Shown here in pieces: positions 46,611 to 55,797 of a stretch of 64,000 bases of DNA. A program made the translations under genes and the position numbers. The stretch's first letter is position 1. Each line of letters begins with the position of its first letter. Origin of the DNA: Ralstonia soli (GTDB taxonomy: Bacteria; Pseudomonadota; Gammaproteobacteria; Burkholderiales; Burkholderiaceae); NCBI RefSeq assembly GCF_023955655.1, contig NZ_JAMXHT010000009.1:1-64000 (forward strand), read 5' to 3'. The notes beneath the pieces are model-generated. The model was not told the DNA's origin. It ran no database searches and saw only the letters and a program-made list of their open reading frames with translations.

Positions 46611-48368
46611 ATGAATATGCCTAGCGCGGAATTTTCCCACGCCAATAGCGGTTCATCTGCCGACATGATGGGGGCTGACATCCTCGTCAATGCGCTCGCG
46701 GCAGAGGGTGTCGAGTTCGTCTGGGGTTACCCCGGCGGCGCGGTGCTCTATATCTACGACGCGTTCTACAAGCAAAACAAGATCGAACACATCCTGGTGC
46801 GCCATGAACAGGCGGCAGTCCATGCGGCTGACGGCTATGCGCGCGCCACGGGCAAGGTCGGTGTCGCCCTCGTGACGTCCGGCCCGGGCGTGACCAATGC
46901 CGTCACCGGCATCGCGACCGCTTACCTGGATTCGATCCCGATGGTGATCATCACCGGCAACGTGCCGACGCACGCCATCGGCCAGGACGCCTTCCAGGAA
47001 TGCGACACCGTCGGTATCACCCGCCCGATCGTCAAGCACAACTTCCTGGTCAAGGACGTGCGCAACCTCGCTTCGACCATCAAGAAGGCGTTCTACATCG
47101 CCTCGACCGGCCGTCCGGGCCCGGTGGTGGTGGACATCCCCAAGGATGTCTCGCGCGAGATGTGCAAGTACGAGTATCCGAAAACCATCGAGATGCGCTC
47201 GTACAACCCCGTCAACAAGGGGCACTCCGGCCAGATCCGCAAGGCCGTGAGCCTGCTGCTGCAGGCCGAACGTCCGTACATCTATTCGGGTGGCGGTGTG
47301 GTGCTGGCTGAAGCCAGCGAAGAGCTGCGCCAGTTGGCTGCGCTGACCGGTTACCCGGTGACGAACACGCTGATGGGCCTGGGCGCGTTCCCCGGCACCA
47401 GCAAGCAGTTCGTCGGCATGCTGGGGATGCACGGCACGTACGAAGCCAACATGGCGATGCAGAACTGCGACGTGCTGATCGCCATCGGCGCGCGCTTTGA
47501 CGATCGCGTGATTGGCAGCCCGGCGCACTTCACTTCGCAGCCGCGCAAGATCATCCACATCGACATCGATCCGTCCTCCATCTCCAAACGGGTGAAGGTC
47601 GACATCCCCATCGTCGGCAACGTCAAGGACGTGCTGCAGGAGATGATCGCCCAGATCCAGTCGGGCGAAGCCAAACCGAACAAGGCGGCGCTGGCCAAGT
47701 GGTGGGAACAGATCGAACAGTGGCGCAGCGTTGATTGCCTGAAGTACGACCGTACTTCCGAGATCATCAAGCCGCAGTACGTGGTCGAGAAGATCTGGGA
47801 ATTGACGAACGGCGACGCCTTCGTCTGCTCCGACGTCGGTCAGCACCAGATGTGGGCCGCGCAGTTCTACAAGTTCAACGAGCCGCGCCGCTGGATCAAC
47901 TCCGGTGGCCTGGGCACGATGGGGGTGGGCTTGCCGTACGCGATGGGCATCAAGAAGGCGTTCCCGGACAAGGAAGTCGTCACCATCACCGGTGAAGGCT
48001 CGATCCAGATGTGCATCCAGGAACTGTCGACCTGCCTGCAGTACGACACCCCGGTGAAGATCTGCTCGCTCAACAACGGTTACCTGGGCATGGTGCGCCA
48101 GTGGCAGGAAATCGAGTACGACAACCGGTACTCGCATTCCTACATGCAGGCGCTGCCCGACTTCGTAAAGCTGGCCGAATCGTATGGCCATGTGGGCATG
48201 CGCGTCGAAAAGACAGCAGACGTCGAGCCCGCGCTGCGCGAAGCCTTCCGACTCAAGGATCGCACCGTGTTCCTCGACTTCCAGACCGACCCGACCGAAA
48301 ACGTCTGGCCGATGGTCCAGGCAGGCAAGGGCATCTCTGAAATGCTGCTCGGCGCGGAGGACCTGTAA
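46611..48368 (+). CDS. ilvI: acetolactate synthase, large (catalytic) subunit
   Basis: A 585-residue thiamine-diphosphate enzyme that condenses pyruvate with pyruvate or 2-oxobutyrate, the first common step of valine, leucine and isoleucine synthesis. The catalytic Glu sits in VRHEQAAVHAADGYAR; the ThDP/Mg motif is GEGSIQMCIQEL...NNGYLGM. The ATG at 46611 follows AAGGA. Its stop overlaps the start of ilvH (TAATG). Confidence 0.97.
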   Translation: MNMPSAEFSHANSGSSADMMGADILVNALAAEGVEFVWGYPGGAVLYIYDAFYKQNKIEHILVRHEQAAVHAADGYARATGKVGVALVTSGPGVTNAVTGIATAYLDSIPMVIITGNVPTHAIGQDAFQECDTVGITRPIVKHNFLVKDVRNLASTIKKAFYIASTGRPGPVVVDIPKDVSREMCKYEYPKTIEMRSYNPVNKGHSGQIRKAVSLLLQAERPYIYSGGGVVLAEASEELRQLAALTGYPVTNTLMGLGAFPGTSKQFVGMLGMHGTYEANMAMQNCDVLIAIGARFDDRVIGSPAHFTSQPRKIIHIDIDPSSISKRVKVDIPIVGNVKDVLQEMIAQIQSGEAKPNKAALAKWWEQIEQWRSVDCLKYDRTSEIIKPQYVVEKIWELTNGDAFVCSDVGQHQMWAAQFYKFNEPRRWINSGGLGTMGVGLPYAMGIKKAFPDKEVVTITGEGSIQMCIQELSTCLQYDTPVKICSLNNGYLGMVRQWQEIEYDNRYSHSYMQALPDFVKLAESYGHVGMRVEKTADVEPALREAFRLKDRTVFLDFQTDPTENVWPMVQAGKGISEMLLGAEDL

Positions 48369-48859
48369 TGCGTCACATCATTTCCGTCCTGCTGGAAAAC
48401 GAAGCCGGCGCGTTGTCGCGTGTGGTGGGTCTGTTCTCCGCGCGCGGCTACAACATCGAGACGCTGACGGTCGCTCCGACCGAAGACGCCTCGCTGTCGC
48501 GCATGACGATCGTCACGACCGGTTCGGACGACATCATCGAGCAGATCACCAAGCACCTGAACCGCCTGGTGGAAGTCGTCAAGGTCGTCGACCTGACCGA
48601 AGGTGCGCACATCGAGCGCGAGCTGATGCTCGTGAAGGTGCGCGCGGTCGGCAAGGAGCGCGAGGAGATGAAGCGTACGGCGGACATCTTCCGCGGCCGC
48701 GTCATCGACGTGACCGAGAAGACCTACACGATCGAGCTGACCGGCAACGGCAGCAAGCTTGACGCGTTTCTCGATGCCATCGATCGCACTGCCATTCTTG
48801 AGACCGTCCGTACGGGCGGTTCGGGCATCGGCCGCGGCGAGCGCATTCTGAAGGTTTGA
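48368..48859 (+). CDS. ilvH: acetolactate synthase, small (regulatory) subunit
   Basis: A 163-residue subunit with an N-terminal ACT domain (RHIISVLLENEAGALSRVVG) that binds valine for feedback inhibition and a C-terminal domain that stimulates the large subunit. Length equals E. coli IlvH (163). Its ATG overlaps the ilvI stop codon by one base. Confidence 0.97.
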   Translation: MRHIISVLLENEAGALSRVVGLFSARGYNIETLTVAPTEDASLSRMTIVTTGSDDIIEQITKHLNRLVEVVKVVDLTEGAHIERELMLVKVRAVGKEREEMKRTADIFRGRVIDVTEKTYTIELTGNGSKLDAFLDAIDRTAILETVRTGGSGIGRGERILKV

Positions 48860-48906
48860 ACCGGCGCGTGCATGCTGCCGGATCCCATCGATATTTGAAA
48901 AATTAG

Positions 48907-49932
<1,026 letters not shown>

Positions 49933-49955
49933 TCGCCCGCGCCTTGTGCGAGAAG

Positions 49956-49983
49956 AAAGCCAGCCTCCAGGCTGGCTTTTTTT
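49956..49983 (+). terminator. intrinsic terminator of ilvIHC
   Basis: A 10-bp stem AAAGCCAGCC/GGCTGGCTTT with a 4-nt loop and a run of T, 24 bp after the ilvC stop codon. Confidence 0.92.
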
Positions 49984-50081
49984 ATGCTGAACCGATGGGA
50001 TTCGCCACCGTTTCAAGTGCTGGCGCGGCCCCGTGTCGGCTAGAATGCCGCATTTCCTTCAAGACGCTGTCGAGGTCTGAT

Positions 50082-50729
50082 TTGAACAACACGTATCCGC
50101 ATCCCATCATCGCCCGCGAGGGCTGGTCGTACCTGGGCGCGATCTTCATCGTCTCGCTCATCGTGCAGGCTGCCGCCGGCTTCGGATGGGCCTGGCCGTT
50201 CTGGGTGCTGACGCTGTTCGTGCTGCAATTTTTCCGCGATCCGGCGCGCGCTGTGCCGACGCAGGCCAACGCGATTCTCTCGCCGGCCGATGGCCGCATC
50301 GTCGCCGTTGAACAGGTGCGCGACCCGTACGCCGATCGCGACTCGCTGAAGATCAGCGTGTTCATGAACGTCTTCAACGTGCACTCGAACCGCGCGCCGG
50401 TGGATGGTACGGTGCAGCAAGTGCAGTACTTCCCGGGCAAGTTCGTCAACGCCGACCTGGACAAGGCTTCGCTCGAGAACGAGCGCAACGCCGTCGTGCT
50501 GCGCCGTGCCGATGGTCAACTCGTCACCTCGGTGCAGGTGGCTGGGTTGATCGCGCGGCGCATCCTTTGCTATACCAAGGCAGGGGAAGCCCTCACGCGC
50601 GGCCAGCGCTATGGTTTCATCCGCTTCGGCTCGCGCGTCGACGTGTACCTGCCGCTGACGGCGCGCCCGCGCGTGACCATCGGCGAGAAGGTGTCCGCCA
50701 CGCTCACAGTGCTTGCCGAGCTGGACTGA
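50082..50729 (+). CDS. psd: phosphatidylserine decarboxylase proenzyme
   Basis: A 215-residue short-form (archaeal-like) proenzyme that makes phosphatidylethanolamine. It has hydrophobic segments at about residues 17-50, FFRDPAR and SPADGRI, catalytic His in [12 protein letters not shown], and the self-cleavage site FGS near residue 186, giving a short pyruvoyl alpha chain. A TTG start at 50082 is chosen because GAGG lies 6 nt upstream and the family begins NNTYPHPII. The upstream in-frame extension would run into the terminator of ilvC. Confidence 0.93.
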   Translation: MNNTYPHPIIAREGWSYLGAIFIVSLIVQAAAGFGWAWPFWVLTLFVLQFFRDPARAVPTQANAILSPADGRIVAVEQVRDPYADRDSLKISVFMNVFNVHSNRAPVDGTVQQVQYFPGKFVNADLDKASLENERNAVVLRRADGQLVTSVQVAGLIARRILCYTKAGEALTRGQRYGFIRFGSRVDVYLPLTARPRVTIGEKVSATLTVLAELD

Positions 50730-50742
50730 TCCGGAGGCCGCC

Positions 50743-51615
50743 ATGCCCGCGTTCAACCGACGCAAGAAGCGTTTCACCGCCAGCAACGTGACGCACTTGC
50801 GTCCGCTGCGACATAACCAGCCGCGCTCGGACGACGACGATCTCGAGATCGTGCGTCCGCGGCGCCGCGGCATCTACCTGCTGCCCAACGCATTCACGAC
50901 GGCCGCGCTGTTCGCCGGCTTCTTTGCCATCGTGCAGGCGATGAACCTGAACTTCGAGACGGCTGCGATTGCCATCTTCGCGGCCATGGTGCTCGACGGC
51001 ATGGATGGCCGCGTTGCGCGCATCACCAACACGCAAAGCGCGTTCGGTGAGCAATTCGACTCGCTTTCGGACATGGTGTCGTTCGGCGTTGCCCCAGCGC
51101 TGGTGATGTACGAATGGATCCTGCGGGATCTGGGCAAGTGGGGCTGGCTCGCGGCGTTTGTGTATTGCGCTGGCGCGGCGCTGCGCCTGGCGCGCTTCAA
51201 CACGAACATTGGTTCGGTCGATAAACGCTTCTTCCAAGGCATGCCGAGCCCAGCTGCCGCAGCGCTCATCGCAGGCTTCGTCTGGCTGGCAATCGATAAC
51301 AAGCTGCCGGTGAAAGAACTCTGGATGCCGTGGGTGGCATTCGGACTGACGCTGTATGCGGGATTGTCGATGGTGTCGAACGCGCCGTTCTATAGCGGTA
51401 AGGCGCTCGACGTGCGGCATCGCGTGCCGTTTGGCGTGATGGTGCTGGTGCTCGTGCTGTTCGTGGTGGTTTCGAGCGACCCGCCGGTAGCGCTGTTTGG
51501 GTTGTTTGTCGGCTATGCGGTGTCGGGCTATCTACTTTGGGGCTGGCGCACGCTGCATGGGCAGCAGGGTAGTCCGCGCATGCCGAAACAGGCGTCCGAT
51601 GAAGCCCATGAGTGA
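50743..51615 (+). CDS. pssA: CDP-diacylglycerol-serine O-phosphatidyltransferase
   Basis: A 290-residue integral membrane enzyme that makes phosphatidylserine, the substrate of psd immediately upstream (13 bp). The CDP-alcohol phosphotransferase signature DG-x2-AR-x8-G-x3-D-x3-D is visible in DGMDGRVARITN followed by GEQFDSLSD. About eight hydrophobic segments follow a basic and acidic N-terminus of roughly 40 residues. GGAGG precedes the ATG at 50743. Confidence 0.96.
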   Translation: MPAFNRRKKRFTASNVTHLRPLRHNQPRSDDDDLEIVRPRRRGIYLLPNAFTTAALFAGFFAIVQAMNLNFETAAIAIFAAMVLDGMDGRVARITNTQSAFGEQFDSLSDMVSFGVAPALVMYEWILRDLGKWGWLAAFVYCAGAALRLARFNTNIGSVDKRFFQGMPSPAAAALIAGFVWLAIDNKLPVKELWMPWVAFGLTLYAGLSMVSNAPFYSGKALDVRHRVPFGVMVLVLVLFVVVSSDPPVALFGLFVGYAVSGYLLWGWRTLHGQQGSPRMPKQASDEAHE

Positions 51616-51639
51616 CCAATGCGCTGCACCATTGTGCGC

Positions 51640-51668
51640 TTGCGTCAATTTTTGAATTCGTCTATAGT
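51640..51668 (+). promoter_or_regulatory. promoter of the leuA leader transcript
   Basis: TTGCGT (51640-51645) and TATAGT (51663-51668) with 17-bp spacing. The expected transcription start, 7-8 bp downstream, coincides with the ATG of the leader peptide. Confidence 0.65.
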
Positions 51669-51675
51669 CATTCGT

Positions 51676-51759
51676 ATGCTTTCGCGCCCGATTTCCATTC
51701 TGATTACGCTAGTCTCGATTGGTGGCCTACTAGGTCGTCAGGTCGGGACACGCGCATAG
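51676..51759 (+). CDS. leuA attenuator leader peptide
   Basis: A 27-codon ORF rich in Leu, Ile and Val (8 of the first 19 residues). It includes rare CTA leucine codons at codons 12, 18 and 19, the last two in tandem, in DNA where CTG otherwise dominates. It is followed by alternative small hairpins (AAAAC-CGCCAA-GTTTT near 51784-51798) and a GC-rich terminator before leuA, the standard arrangement of ribosome-mediated attenuation: leucine shortage stalls ribosomes at CTA and prevents termination. No Shine-Dalgarno precedes the ATG. Confidence 0.75.
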   Translation: MLSRPISILITLVSIGGLLGRQVGTRA

Positions 51760-51817
51760 GAAATCGCAAGACGAGGCAAGCAAAACCGCCAAGTTTTCGC
51801 GAACCAGGATTCAACAG

Positions 51818-51853
51818 CGCCCCGGCCTGCAACCATGCACGCCGGGGCGTTTT
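51818..51853 (+). terminator. attenuator terminator upstream of leuA
   Basis: A perfect 9-bp GC stem CGCCCCGGC/GCCGGGGCG with a 14-nt loop, followed by TTTT, located 58 nt after the leader peptide stop and about 80 bp before leuA. Confidence 0.8.
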
Positions 51854-51934
51854 GCATTCTGCGCCGCCAAAATCCAATTATTCGAGACACCACCAAGACC
51901 GACGCCAAAAACGTCACCCCACCAAGGAGCCGCC

Positions 51935-53476
51935 ATGAGCGACAAACTGATTATTTTCGACACCACCTTGCGAGACGGCGAGCAGTCCCCCGGTGCGTCG
52001 ATGACCAAGGAAGAGAAGATCCGCATCGCCAAGCAGCTCGAGCGACTCAAGGTGGACGTGATTGAAGCCGGCTTCGCTGCCAGCTCCAATGGGGATTTCG
52101 AGGCGATCCGCGCGATTGCCCAGTCGGTCAAGGATTCGCGTATCTGCTCGCTGGCCCGTGCGAATGATCGCGACATTTCGCGCGCCGCCGAGGCGCTCAA
52201 GCCGGCAGGCCAGTTCCGTATCCATACGTTCATTGCCACGTCGGCGTTGCACATGGAGAAGAAGCTGCGCATGACACCGGATCAGGTGTACGAGCAGGCG
52301 CGCCTGGCCGTGCGCTTTGCACGTCAGTTCACGGATGACATCGAGTTCTCGCCGGAAGACGGCAGTCGCTCGGACATGGATTTCCTCTGCCGCGTCCTCG
52401 AAGGCGTGATTGCCGAGGGCGCGACCACCATCAACCTGCCGGATACGGTGGGCTATGCGGTGCCGGAAGGCTATGCCGCGTTGATCCGCTCGGTGCGCGA
52501 GCGCATCCCGAACTCGGACAAGGCGATCTGGTCTGTGCATTGCCACAACGATCTGGGCATGGCGGTTGCCAATTCGCTGGCCGCGGTCAAGCTGGGCGGC
52601 GCCCGCCAGATCGAATGCACGATCAACGGCCTGGGTGAGCGCGCCGGCAATACCAGCCTCGAAGAAGTGGTGATGGCGGTGAAGACGCGTCGCGATTACT
52701 TCAACCTCGACGTCGGTGTCGATACCACGCAGATCGTGCCGGCTTCCAAGCTGGTCTCGCAGATCACGGGTTTCGTCGTGCAGCCGAACAAGGCCGTGGT
52801 GGGCGCCAACGCGTTCGCGCACGCTTCGGGCATCCACCAGGATGGCGTGCTCAAGGCGCGCGATACCTATGAAATCATGCGCGCCGAAGATGTGGGCTGG
52901 ACGGCCAATAAGATCGTCCTGGGCAAGCTTTCGGGCCGCAACGCCTTCAAGCAGCGCCTGCAGGAGCTGGGCATCGAGCTGGACTCCGAAGCTGAGTTGA
53001 ACGCCGCCTTCACGCGCTTCAAGGAGCTGGCCGACCAGAAGGCCGAGATTTTCGACGAGGACATTGTCGCCATCGTCTCGAACGAGGCGCAGCACAGCGA
53101 AGGCGAGCACTTCCGCTTCGTGTCGCTGGCGCAGCGCTCGGAAACCGGTGAGCGCCCGCACGCACGCATCGTTTTCGTTGCCGACGGCAAGGAAGTGACG
53201 GGCGAGGCGGAGGGCAATGGCCCAGTCGACGCCACGCTCAACGCGATCGAAAGCAAGGTTGCCAGCGGCGCCGAACAGCTTCTGTACTCGGTCAATGCCA
53301 TCACCACCGGCACGCAGGCGCAGGGTGAGGTGACGGTGCGTCTGTCCAAGTCGGGCCGTATCGTCAATGGCGTCGGCACGGATCCGGACATCGTTGCCGC
53401 GTCCGCCAAGGCCTACCTGGCTGCGCTGAACAAGCTGCAGGACAAGAGCAGCGAAAAACTCAACCCGCAGATCTGA
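51935..53476 (+). CDS. leuA: 2-isopropylmalate synthase
   Basis: A 513-residue enzyme that condenses acetyl-CoA and 2-oxoisovalerate, the first committed step of leucine synthesis. The start has the family motif [19 protein letters not shown], the metal-binding [14 protein letters not shown] is near residue 205, and [15 protein letters not shown] sequence ([12 protein letters not shown]) follows. The C-terminal ~120 residues form the leucine-binding LeuA dimer domain. AAGGAG precedes the ATG at 51935. Controlled by the attenuator upstream. Confidence 0.97.
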   Translation: MSDKLIIFDTTLRDGEQSPGASMTKEEKIRIAKQLERLKVDVIEAGFAASSNGDFEAIRAIAQSVKDSRICSLARANDRDISRAAEALKPAGQFRIHTFIATSALHMEKKLRMTPDQVYEQARLAVRFARQFTDDIEFSPEDGSRSDMDFLCRVLEGVIAEGATTINLPDTVGYAVPEGYAALIRSVRERIPNSDKAIWSVHCHNDLGMAVANSLAAVKLGGARQIECTINGLGERAGNTSLEEVVMAVKTRRDYFNLDVGVDTTQIVPASKLVSQITGFVVQPNKAVVGANAFAHASGIHQDGVLKARDTYEIMRAEDVGWTANKIVLGKLSGRNAFKQRLQELGIELDSEAELNAAFTRFKELADQKAEIFDEDIVAIVSNEAQHSEGEHFRFVSLAQRSETGERPHARIVFVADGKEVTGEAEGNGPVDATLNAIESKVASGAEQLLYSVNAITTGTQAQGEVTVRLSKSGRIVNGVGTDPDIVAASAKAYLAALNKLQDKSSEKLNPQI

Positions 53477-53603
53477 TCGCGGTTCCACCGATACAGGCAG
53501 GAGTCAGTCCGACCCTGACACGATCACAACAGAGCGCGCATCCGGGTATCCGCCGGGACGCGAAGCGGGTGCAGCGGCACAGGACACGCCAGGAGCGTGC
53601 ACC

Positions 53604-53675
53604 ATGCTGATTGTCTTTGAGAGCGATGTCCGTGCGATCCACGACATGGCCGACCCGAACATCCACGCCAGGTGA
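53604..53675 (+). CDS. possible small ORF (23 codons)
   Basis: ATG with an ideally placed AGGAG (53591-53595, 8-nt spacing), GC3-rich codons, and no recognisable similarity. It begins MLIVFESDVRA and ends at TGA inside the loop of the hairpin at 53658-53694. It could be a leader for the downstream binding-protein gene, a real small protein, or chance. Confidence 0.3.
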   Translation: MLIVFESDVRAIHDMADPNIHAR

Positions 53676-53694
53676 CGCGCCTCGCGTGGATGTT
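53658..53694 (+). promoter_or_regulatory. 11-bp hairpin
   Basis: AACATCCACGC (53658-53668) pairs perfectly with GCGTGGATGTT (53684-53694) around a 15-nt loop. There is no T-run, so it is more likely an mRNA structure or a regulator site than a terminator. Confidence 0.5.
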
Positions 53695-53789
53695 GCCGTT
53701 GAAACGATCCCATGCGTCAAATGCGGCTGCGTGTGCCTTGTGTTGGCGTGCGCAGCCGCTTTACCATCCGCGCTTCACGGAGGTTTGCC

Positions 53790-55049
53790 ATGGTGTTTCG
53801 TTGGTTGGTGGCCGCGCTGGCGGTCGTAGGGTTGTGTGGTGCGGCAAGCGCCCAGCCTGAAGCCGTGCCGATTCGGCTGGCGCTGATCGAGGGTCTCTCG
53901 GGCCCGTTTGCCAATGCGGGGGAGGCGGTGGACCGCAATCTGCGCATCGCCATCGAAGGGGTTAATGCGCGCGGGGGCGTCAAGCTGCCCGATGGACGCC
54001 ATCCGCTTGTGTTGGTGCGTTTGGACAGCAAGAACACAGTCGATGAATCGTTGCTGCAACTGCAGGCCGCCACCGATGCCGGCATGCGCTTCGTCCTGCA
54101 GGGCAATAGCTCGGCGGCTGCAGCGGCGTTGTCGACATCGATTTCACGCTACAACGAGCGTCATCCGGACGCGCGCGTGCTGTTCCTCAATTACGCCGCC
54201 GTCGATCCGGCGTTGACCAACGAGGCATGCAGCTTCTGGCATTTCCGCTTCGACGCGTCAGCCGACATGCGCATGCACGCGCTCACGGAAGTCATCCGCG
54301 CGGACAGGGCTGTCAGGAAGGTCTATCTGATCGGCCAGGACTACACCTTCGGCCGCCAGGTGGCGCAACTCGCGCGCCAGCAACTGGGTGAGAAGCGGCC
54401 GGACGTGGCCATCGTCGGTGAGGTGCTGCATCCCATCGGCAAGGTGAAGGACTTCGCGCCGTATGTGGCGCGCATTGCCGCGTCGGGTGCGGACACCGTC
54501 ATCACCGGCAACTGGGGCAATGACCTGACGCTGCTGGTCAAGGCGGCGCGCGATGCGGGGCTCAAGGCGCGTTTCTTCACGTTCTACGGCAACTCGCTGG
54601 GTGCGCCGGGTGCGATGGGCGAGGCGGGCGTCGGCCGCGTGGTCGCAGTGGCGGAGTGGCATCCGAACTTGGGTGGCGCCAGGTCCGACGCGTTCTACAA
54701 GGCCTTCCGCGCGCGCTATCCGTCGCCTGCCGACGACTACCCGCTGCTGCGCGACCAGATGATGATCGACATGCTGGCTGCCGCAATCGAGCGTGCCGGG
54801 ACCGCAGAGGCGGGTGCCGTGGCACGTGCGCTGGAAGGCGCTTCACTCGATAACGGGTTTCATCGGATCACATTGCGCGCGGATGATCACCAGGCCATCC
54901 AGCCGCTTATCGTCACGCAGATGGAACGTGCCGGTACGCCCGGCGTGCCGTTCGATATCGAGGGTTCCGGTTACGGTTTTCGTACGCTGAAAGTGATCCC
55001 CGCGGCGCAAACGGCGTTGCCGACGACGTGCAAGATGGTGCGCTATTGA
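53790..55049 (+). CDS. branched-chain amino acid-type ABC substrate-binding protein
   Basis: A 419-residue periplasmic binding protein of the LivJ/LivK (receptor-family ligand-binding) group. A signal peptide (cleavage after ASA near residue 22) is followed by the type I fold, with IEGLSGPFANAG and VLQGNSSAAAAA as ligand-loop regions. GGAGG (53779-53783) supports the ATG at 53790. No permease or ATPase gene is adjacent, so it is an orphan receptor. The ligand is not predictable; proximity to leuA is not evidence for leucine. Confidence 0.9.
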   Translation: MVFRWLVAALAVVGLCGAASAQPEAVPIRLALIEGLSGPFANAGEAVDRNLRIAIEGVNARGGVKLPDGRHPLVLVRLDSKNTVDESLLQLQAATDAGMRFVLQGNSSAAAAALSTSISRYNERHPDARVLFLNYAAVDPALTNEACSFWHFRFDASADMRMHALTEVIRADRAVRKVYLIGQDYTFGRQVAQLARQQLGEKRPDVAIVGEVLHPIGKVKDFAPYVARIAASGADTVITGNWGNDLTLLVKAARDAGLKARFFTFYGNSLGAPGAMGEAGVGRVVAVAEWHPNLGGARSDAFYKAFRARYPSPADDYPLLRDQMMIDMLAAAIERAGTAEAGAVARALEGASLDNGFHRITLRADDHQAIQPLIVTQMERAGTPGVPFDIEGSGYGFRTLKVIPAAQTALPTTCKMVRY

Positions 55050-55091
55050 TCGCGCGTGACACAGAATTGTCGTCAGGGCGGGGTTCTCGGC

Positions 55092-55097
55092 TATAAT
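55092..55097 (+). promoter_or_regulatory. -10 element of rpsO
   Basis: A perfect TATAAT lies about 120 bp upstream of rpsO. The best -35 (TTGTCG) is 19 bp away, slightly long. Confidence 0.55.
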
Positions 55098-55103
55098 CGC
55101 GGT

Positions 55104-55139
55104 CTTGCCGTCCAAACCGGTTTCGGAATGGCCGGCAAG
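55104..55139 (+). promoter_or_regulatory. rpsO leader hairpin, candidate S15 autoregulatory element
   Basis: CTTGCCG pairs with CGGCAAG around an internal stem containing TCC...GGA and the palindrome AAACCGGTTT, at the expected 5' end of the rpsO mRNA. S15 is known to repress its own translation by binding leader RNA in several bacteria; whether this hairpin is that site is inference. Confidence 0.45.
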
Positions 55140-55217
55140 ATCATTGTTCAACACGGCACCCGCGGCGGCTATTCAGGTATTCAGGCGCTGCAGTGTCCGC
55201 AAGTCAAAGGAATCAAA

Positions 55218-55487
55218 ATGTCCGTCGCTGACATCAAGAAGCAAGACATCGTCAAGGATAACGGCCGCAGCGCCAACGACACGGGTAGCCCGGAAGTGCA
55301 AGTTGCACTGCTGACCGCCCGCATCAACGAACTGCAGCCGCACTTCAAGGCGCACATGAAGGATCACCACAGCCGTCGTGGCCTGCTCAAGATGGTGAGC
55401 CGTCGTCGCCGTCTGCTGGACTACCTCAAGAGCAAGGACGCTGACCGTTACACCGCGCTGGTTGCCAAGCTGGGTCTGCGTAAGTAA
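55218..55487 (+). CDS. rpsO: 30S ribosomal protein S15
   Basis: An 89-residue primary 16S rRNA-binding protein. The S15 signature is clear ([14 protein letters not shown], then [23 protein letters not shown]). Length equals E. coli S15 (89). The ATG at 55218 follows AAAGGAA. rpsO is followed by pnp, the arrangement conserved across proteobacteria. Confidence 0.98.
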   Translation: MSVADIKKQDIVKDNGRSANDTGSPEVQVALLTARINELQPHFKAHMKDHHSRRGLLKMVSRRRRLLDYLKSKDADRYTALVAKLGLRK

Positions 55488-55521
55488 TGGTGGGTCTCAC
55501 GCACTGCGCGTGATGAACAAG

Positions 55522-55558
55522 TGCCTGCGTCAGCATGCTGATGCAGGCATTTTGTTTT
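55522..55558 (+). terminator. terminator between rpsO and pnp
   Basis: TGCCTGCGTCAG and CTGATGCAGGCA form a 12-bp stem with one G-U pair and a CATG loop, followed by TTTTGTTTTT. In E. coli the equivalent structure partly terminates rpsO and lets some transcripts continue into pnp. Confidence 0.9.
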
Positions 55559-55660
55559 TGGCGGCCGCATTTGCGGCTGCGCCGGGCAACCGGCAATGAT
55601 GGCAGTCGGTGATATCGCCGATTGTTAGGACCGGGGGCGGCAGGAAGCAGAATCTTGTGT

Positions 55661-55701
55661 CATTCCAGCGCGACGTTGAGCCGCAGCGCTGCGCTGGAAT
55701 G
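55661..55701 (+). promoter_or_regulatory. pnp leader hairpin, candidate RNase III site
   Basis: CATTCCAGCGC (55661-55671) pairs perfectly with GCGCTGGAATG (55691-55701). A second hairpin CGCGGCG/CGCCGCG (55749-55755, 55771-55777) lies closer to the start. In E. coli, RNase III cuts a long pnp leader stem and PNPase then represses its own expression. The position in this 310-bp gap fits the same control, by analogy. Confidence 0.5.
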
Positions 55702-55797
55702 GCATAAACACACCTCTGCAACCGTACCGTCTGCCGGAACGTGTTTGTCGCGGCGAAGCGTAATGAAGCGCGCCGCGAATACCGAACAGGAGATGCT

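Larger units (their letters stand above)
53477..53789 (+). other. 313-bp gap between leuA and the LivK-type gene
   Basis: No clear terminator follows leuA. The gap holds a possible 23-codon ORF (53604-53675) and an 11-bp hairpin (53658-53694) overlapping its end. Nothing else was recognised. Confidence 0.4.
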
